From the NCBI GenBank assembly GCA_008704415.1, contig VXIS01000638.1, forward strand, positions 1 to 10,322: DNA of 10,322 nt, read 5' to 3'. Both the position numbers and the translations under genes were made by a program. Position 1 is the first letter of the stretch, and the number at the start of each line of letters is the position of its first letter. Shown here piece by piece: positions 6,869 through 10,322 of this stretch. The stretch is from Sphaerosporella brunnea (lineage: Eukaryota; Ascomycota; Pezizomycetes; Pezizales; Pyronemataceae). Below the pieces are notes generated by a model, which was not told where the DNA came from, ran no database searches, and saw only the letters and a list, made by a program, of their open reading frames with translations.

Positions 6869-8453
6869 ATGAGTAGCCCAAACGACGACGTCCATCTCTC
6901 CCCGCCTGCTTTTCTCTCGATCCTGGCTGACGGAAACAGACTTCCCCTCTCCTCGACAGAGAGCTCGACGACGATAGTCAGAATGACAATCAAAGCCATA
7001 CGGTAGGTCACCACTTTCCTTCCGTGACTGGCTGCAGATTGACAATCCACGGACTTCTCCTCCCCTCAGCAGAGAGCTCGACGACGATAGTCAGGACGAC
7101 AATCAGAGCCATACGGTAGGTCGACTCTTTCCTTCTGTGACTGGCTGCACATTGACAATCCGCGGACTTGCCCTATCCTCAGCAGAGAGCTCGACGACGA
7201 TAGTCAGGACGACAATCAGAGCCATACGGTAGGTCGACTCTTTCCTTCTGTGACTGGCTGCACATTGACAATCCACGGACTTGCCCTATCCTCAGCAGAG
7301 AGCTCGACGACGATAGTCAGGACGACAATCAGAGCCATACGGTAAGTCGACTCTTTCCTTCCGTGACTGGCTGCAGATTGACAATCCACAGACGTCTCCT
7401 GTCCTCGGTGGTCAGTTCCAAGAACACACTCAAGGTCATCCGGTATGTTCACACCTTCCTTCTGTGGTTGGCTCCAGCTTGACAATCCACAGACCGCTGC
7501 CAAGTCTACAATTGGTACTTCCAGACACCAGTTGCCTGTGAGTTCTCCACACCTACAGTAGCCTACCGAAAAATGCTAACAATGATTAGACCAATTTCAG
7601 CCACCCGCTGGTCACTCCACTGCCCCAAGCCACGTTGTCAGTACCTACCGCTAGCGAGACCGATTCAGGGCTCTTCCCTCCGGACTTCTCCACATTCCTG
7701 CCCCCCACTGGTACTGCTTCCACATTTCGGCCACCCACTGGCACATCTTCGCATCTGCAAAACCCGTCCCCGGAGTCCTCCGCTGGAAGGGGCACAACGC
7801 TCCTGCGGTCTCCCCCCATGATTTCACCGACACCTTCGATGGTTCTCACCAGGCCGCAACCGGTCCCTGAATCCTCGGGCTTCTGGGTAACATGCTATGA
7901 CCTCTTTGGCCAGAGATTTCTCGCTGGTCTTGCGCTGATTGTGTTCGTGGGTTGGGTGATCATGGGATATGAGGTGATTTTCCGGGACCCGAGCCGTGCT
8001 GTGGGCATGGCGTGTCGAGTGATCCTCTACGAGTGGCTGTGGGTGGATGTTTGGGTGCTTGTCACACTGTGGTTACTTTGGGCGGCGCTTCGCAGCAGAA
8101 TCCTTTTGACTACTCCATCTCAGCTGCAATCACCTGTCCTGTCCCCCGTCGGCGTGGTTGGAAGAACCTGGGCAACACTGAGAAACAACATTATCACGAT
8201 TGAGGCTTTGATTTTGGCGGGCGGGTGGTTCATCATCGGGTATGGGGTGAGAGAGCGGCGCAATGATTCCATTGTCCTCCTGTGCAGGCCGTTGTCGGCC
8301 TACGGGGTGTTTGTCCTGTATACGTGGGTGATTATCACTTTGCGGTTTATTTACGACGTGCTTGTCTTAATTCTGGTCCGGGGTCCAACTCGAGTTCGAG
8401 ACGTGGAGGAGGGCGGCGAGGATGGCCCGGAGGGGGGCGCTCGGGAAGATTGA
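6869..8453 (+). CDS. Spliced orphan gene: exon-repeat arm plus four-helix membrane protein
   Basis: The family is not recognised. Exon model: 6869-6889, 6940-7002, (7077-7115, 7190-7228, 7303-7341), 7392-7442, 7493-7537, 7590-8453, all joined in phase 0. It gives 386 residues with the three bracketed exons or 347 without. The N-terminal arm is built of repeats reading T[SC]PxL, then RELDDDSQ, then DNQSHT; two degenerate copies follow. Exon 8 opens with a Pro/Ser/Thr-rich stretch. Four hydrophobic segments follow, at about exon-8 residues 110-129, 144-167, 201-220 and 239-263, and then an acidic Gly/Glu/Asp tail. There is no signal peptide; the first helix probably inserts the protein. Exon 8 is the firmest part: the intron before it has GTGAGT, GCTAAC and ATTAG, and the frame stays open across the junction. 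Intron 1 has a weak donor (GTCCAT), so the extreme N-terminus is less sure. The ATG has a purine at -3 and lies just after a pyrimidine-rich promoter. Confidence 0.72.
6890..7537 (+). repeat. Tandem array of six intron+exon modules
   Basis: Taking each donor GT as the boundary, the modules are 6890-7002, 7003-7115, 7116-7228, 7229-7341 (113 bp each), 7342-7442 (101 bp) and 7443-7537 (95 bp). Each contains an intron and then an exon. Introns share a pyrimidine run, a CTGGCTG-like stretch and, in units 2-6, TTGACAATCC. Exon parts of units 2-4 are identical over the last 46 nt; unit 1 differs from them there at three positions. Units 3 and 4 differ at one base in 113 (7162 versus 7275). In units 1, 5 and 6 a 50-nt intron ending in CAG leaves exons of 63, 51 and 45 nt, all phase 0. 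Inferred origin: unequal crossing-over or replication slippage acting on a whole intron-exon segment. Confidence 0.9.
7068..7302 (+). other. Tandem 3' splice-acceptor clusters in units 2-4
   Basis: Each of units 2-4 contains CAGCAGAGAG, ending at 7076, 7189 and 7302. The ancestral acceptor 50 nt into the intron, CAG in units 1, 5 and 6, reads CGG here. The AGs of the cluster would give exons of 46, 43, 41 or 39 nt. Only the last (39 nt) keeps phase 0 and the LDDDSQDDNQSHT reading. The 46- and 43-nt choices bring a TAG into frame within that exon. Unit 2 also retains an AG at 7036-7037 after a 35-nt intron, which would give a phase-0 exon from 7038; units 3 and 4 have CAC there. Skipping all three units, 7003 to 7391 as one intron, also keeps frame. 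Confidence 0.6.
7538..7589 (+). other. Canonical intron before the membrane exon
   Basis: This 52-nt intron has donor GTGAGT at 7538, branch GCTAAC at 7575-7580 and acceptor ATTAG ending at 7589. In the exon-8 frame the acceptor itself forms a TAG, so the long reading frame cannot continue upstream without splicing. Removing the intron joins exons 7 and 8 in phase 0. It is the best single piece of evidence that the gene is spliced and eukaryotic, and it is unrelated in sequence to the repeated introns of the array. Confidence 0.88.
7689..7748 (+). repeat. Two 30-bp coding repeats, STF(L/R)PPTGT(A/S)
   Basis: Two adjacent 30-bp copies, 7689-7718 and 7719-7748, encode STFLPPTGTA and STFRPPTGTS in the linker of the membrane protein. 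A weaker relative of the same motif lies at the start of exon 8 near 7594-7613. The unit is a multiple of three, so copy changes would alter linker length without breaking frame. This is a second repeat system in the same gene, unrelated to the 113-bp array. Confidence 0.75.
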
Positions 8454-8846
8454 AGGTCGCATGTTGACGTCGTTTTTGGTGTCGATTTTGACGTTGGTTT
8501 TTAGGTTTTGGATGCTGCAAGTTGTGGCGATTGAACCCGTTTGTCGGGAAAAGCACAAGTTGATGTCTTGAGGGTGATTGTGCTGCATGTATTGCTTGTT
8601 AAGAGTTTGAACCTTAGAATCGAAGTTGATGTGGAGACCCTATGTGTGTTGTAACAGGTGATGAGATATGACGCACAAATTCATCCCACGCTTCGTTCGT
8701 TTTTGCGATGAATTTCTGTTTTTCTTTTTCATCTTCCGCTTTATATTTCGATTTTGATTGCGAAAAAAAAATTAAAAAAAAACGAATCATGACAGACCGA
8801 TCGACAAGGACCGCCGCCCTACCGGGAAATGCCAACATATGGCCAG

Positions 8847-8876
8847 CACCACCACCACCACCACCACCGCCGCCGC
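8847..8876. repeat. CAC/CCG trinucleotide microsatellite
   Basis: About seven CAC units run into three CGC/CCG units. On the plus strand it lies in an open frame from the ATG at 8789 to 9133 (114 residues with a nine-proline run); on the minus strand it lies in a 140-residue frame from 9209 to 8787 as a valine run. Neither frame has a recognisable domain or splice support. The plus frame is slightly more plausible because proline runs are common in fungal proteins, but I do not call it a gene. Confidence 0.75.
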
Positions 8877-9468
8877 ACGGGCCAGGTCCCACAACTCAGA
8901 CCGGTGCCCCTCGTCACCTGACTCGAGCGATGGCGACGAAGAATCTTTCTCCTGCGCCGCGGATTGTCCAACCTTGGTGTACCGCAGAAACTGTAGAATA
9001 TGCGCCGGGGCCTGGCTCCTCCCGAGAAAGCTCCGTAACTGACCTCCACCGCCAGCCTGCTCGTTTGCATTCATTGCTTGCGAGCATGGGTCTGGAGCGA
9101 GTGATCGTCTTTGATCCCGCATGCACCAACTGATACCCTCAAGGTGCGCGTCCCATTGCCTGGCTGCCCGCAGTTCGTCCTTGCCAGTATGACACACGGA
9201 TTCTGCCATTGAAACTGCCCTTTCGATGTTTGTTCACTCGCACAACGGGTTCTTGTCCGTACTGGATTCAAGTGCTCTTCTTTCCCGACACCAATACGCA
9301 GCAATATACAAAGCACCAGTCCCCCTATGAACGTATAGTCATAATAATCAAACACAGACCTCTTGTCTTTGAAATCACCGAAACCGTCCAAAATACGACG
9401 CCATCAACATGGGTCTTCAGCCACACCGGGAGGCAATCCACATACATATTTGACAATGCACCAAGACA

Positions 9469-9528
9469 AAATGAAAAGCAAAAAATGAAAAACAAAAAAA
9501 CAAAAAAAGAAACTGAAAAGAGGACCTT
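9469..9528 (-). other. T-rich 3' flank of the CXC-like gene
   Basis: On the minus strand this is a run of T-tracts broken by single G or C bases, lying immediately after the stop codon at 9541. It is likely 3' UTR or polyadenylation-region sequence. No exact AATAAA was identified, which is usual in fungi. Confidence 0.4.
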
Positions 9529-9540
9529 GTATGCATATAC

Positions 9541-10322
9541 TTAGAACCGGAACACCTGTTTTTCTTCTTCCTCCTGCTGTCCCTGTCTTTGCAATCCCGT
9601 TTGCGACTCGAGCTCCGTCGTTTCCAGATGCTCTGGGGACCCCACAATATCTGATGATGAGTCGGACTCTTCATCAATGCTAAGCACGCTCTTTTCATCA
9701 CTCGATGAGGCCTCCAAATCGTACTCGGTCCGTTTGATGCCCTGACATTTTGGCTGGTGGTCCTTATCGTCCCGCCGGGAGCCAGAATAATACTGAGACC
9801 GGCGAACTGTACCGGCCTTCCGATCACGGGATGATTCGAGCGGCAGGGGTGCAGCAGTGCGCACCATCGTGCTCACTGTATGCGCAAGTCGGCCAACACC
9901 TGATATTGTGCGGGCTGGGTAAGGTCCGAGGCAGCTGTTGAACAGGTTTTGCATACCAGTCATCTCTTCACCATCTGCAGCAGAACTGGCCTGATTTATC
10001 CTACGTCGAGAGCACACGCGCGGATTACAAGTGCAGGTCTCGCCGCAAGGTACTTCAGCAACTGCACACTGACACCATGTCCTATGGGTGCAGAAGAAGG
10101 TAATATCGCAATTGCAACTGCCATTACTTCTCATGGTGGGACGAGCCGTGGGTGGGATCGTTATTAGGCCCTCTGGATCGCCCGAGGGTACCGAATATAG
10201 ATCCTCGTCATCGCTGGACTGTGATAAGACGCCGCTGAACGATTCACCACCGTATTCTTCGTTACCACTAACGTCCTGACCAACTTCGCACGGATCGGGT
10301 GTGCCATGAGGAAGGCTCTCGG
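9541..10322 (-). CDS. 3' part of a gene with a CXC-like cysteine cluster
   Basis: The frame is open from the window edge to TAA at 9543-9541: 259 codons with no in-window start required. An ATG at 10134 exists, but the reading frame upstream is open and protein-like, so the gene probably starts beyond the edge. Order of parts: an acidic Ser/Asp/Glu-rich stretch (about residues 1-50), then a cysteine cluster (69-103), a basic middle, an acidic serine-rich run (SSSDEKS, DEESDSSSD) and a Glu-rich end (QQEEEEKQVFRF). The cysteines follow CxC-x5-C-x5-CxC-x6-C-x3-CxC-x4-C. The second half matches the spacing of the CXC (tesmin/TSO1-like) zinc-binding motif; the other gaps are one or two residues longer. 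The acidic and basic low-complexity flanks suit a nuclear, perhaps DNA-binding, protein. That role is inference. The typical lysines of CXC domains are missing, so an unrelated zinc-binding module is possible. The downstream flank (9469-9528) is T-rich on this strand. Confidence 0.6.
   Translation of the reverse strand, partial: ESLPHGTPDPCEVGQDVSGNEEYGGESFSGVLSQSSDDEDLYSVPSGDPEGLITIPPTARPTMRSNGSCNCDITFFCTHRTWCQCAVAEVPCGETCTCNPRVCSRRRINQASSAADGEEMTGMQNLFNSCLGPYPARTISGVGRLAHTVSTMVRTAAPLPLESSRDRKAGTVRRSQYYSGSRRDDKDHQPKCQGIKRTEYDLEASSSDEKSVLSIDEESDSSSDIVGSPEHLETTELESQTGLQRQGQQEEEEKQVFRF

Larger units (their letters stand above)
8454..9540. other. Convergent intergenic region
   Basis: The 3' ends of the plus-strand membrane gene and the minus-strand CXC-like gene face each other here. 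Just after the stop at 8453 the DNA is G/T-rich, with two similar stretches (TTGACGTCGTTTTT and TTGACGTTGGTTTTT), as expected of a 3' UTR. Further on come an A-rich run near 8763-8782 and the trinucleotide repeat at 8847-8876. No gene is supported. Confidence 0.45.

Noticed and set aside
7216..7503. Minus-strand open frame across the array
   Set aside because: It is the reverse complement of the exon-intron modules; its open length comes from the repeat and it has no independent support.
6890..7537. CRISPR-like or satellite array
   Set aside because: The repeat unit is long, spacer-free and aligned with splice donors and a protein repeat that leads in frame into a membrane exon. The organism looks eukaryotic.
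1..10322. RIP-type decay (strong C-to-T bias)
   Set aside because: No clearly AT-enriched, TA-rich blocks are visible, and the repeated array keeps intact CpA sites and near-identical copies.

Overview
The window looks like nuclear DNA of a filamentous ascomycete fungus. The evidence is short introns of about 48-75 nt with fungal donors (GTAAGT, GTATGT, GTGAGT), CTRAC-type branch sites close to the acceptor, pyrimidine-rich promoters, wide gene-poor stretches and homopolymer runs. There are no bacterial operons, Shine-Dalgarno sites, tRNAs or CRISPR arrays. The species cannot be named from the sequence.

Layout: 1-3201 holds no convincing gene, only A-tracts and a short possible coding fossil near 1450-1632. 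Positions 3202-3719 (minus) hold a broken gene fragment with an EVGYSE-type motif; it carries an in-frame stop and a frameshift. A 9-bp minisatellite lies at 4030-4065. A spliced minus-strand gene at 4414-5117 encodes a small acidic, Pro/Thr-rich protein with one C-terminal membrane anchor and has a TATA box upstream. Positions 5240-6732 are gene-poor but contain a strong hairpin at 6142-6188. A spliced plus-strand gene fills 6869-8453. Positions 8454-9540 are 3' flank and intergenic DNA with a CCA/CCG microsatellite. The 3' part of a minus-strand gene with a CXC-like cysteine cluster (9541-10322) runs off the right edge.

The centrepiece is the gene at 6869-8453. Its 5' part is a head-to-tail array of six intron+exon modules. 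The first four are exactly 113 bp each, and all are phase 0, so each unit carries one intron and one exon encoding a hydrophilic repeat. Three central units share a lesion at the ancestral acceptor and a tandem CAGCAGAGAG acceptor cluster in which only one choice keeps frame. The last exon encodes a Pro/Ser/Thr-rich linker and four membrane segments, which are themselves a duplicated two-helix unit. I do not recognise this protein family. It is the best candidate here for an undescribed system: a membrane protein whose extramembrane arm can change length by exon-module duplication and by splice choice.

The three better-supported genes show no evident shared pathway. Nothing in the window argues for a functional cluster.
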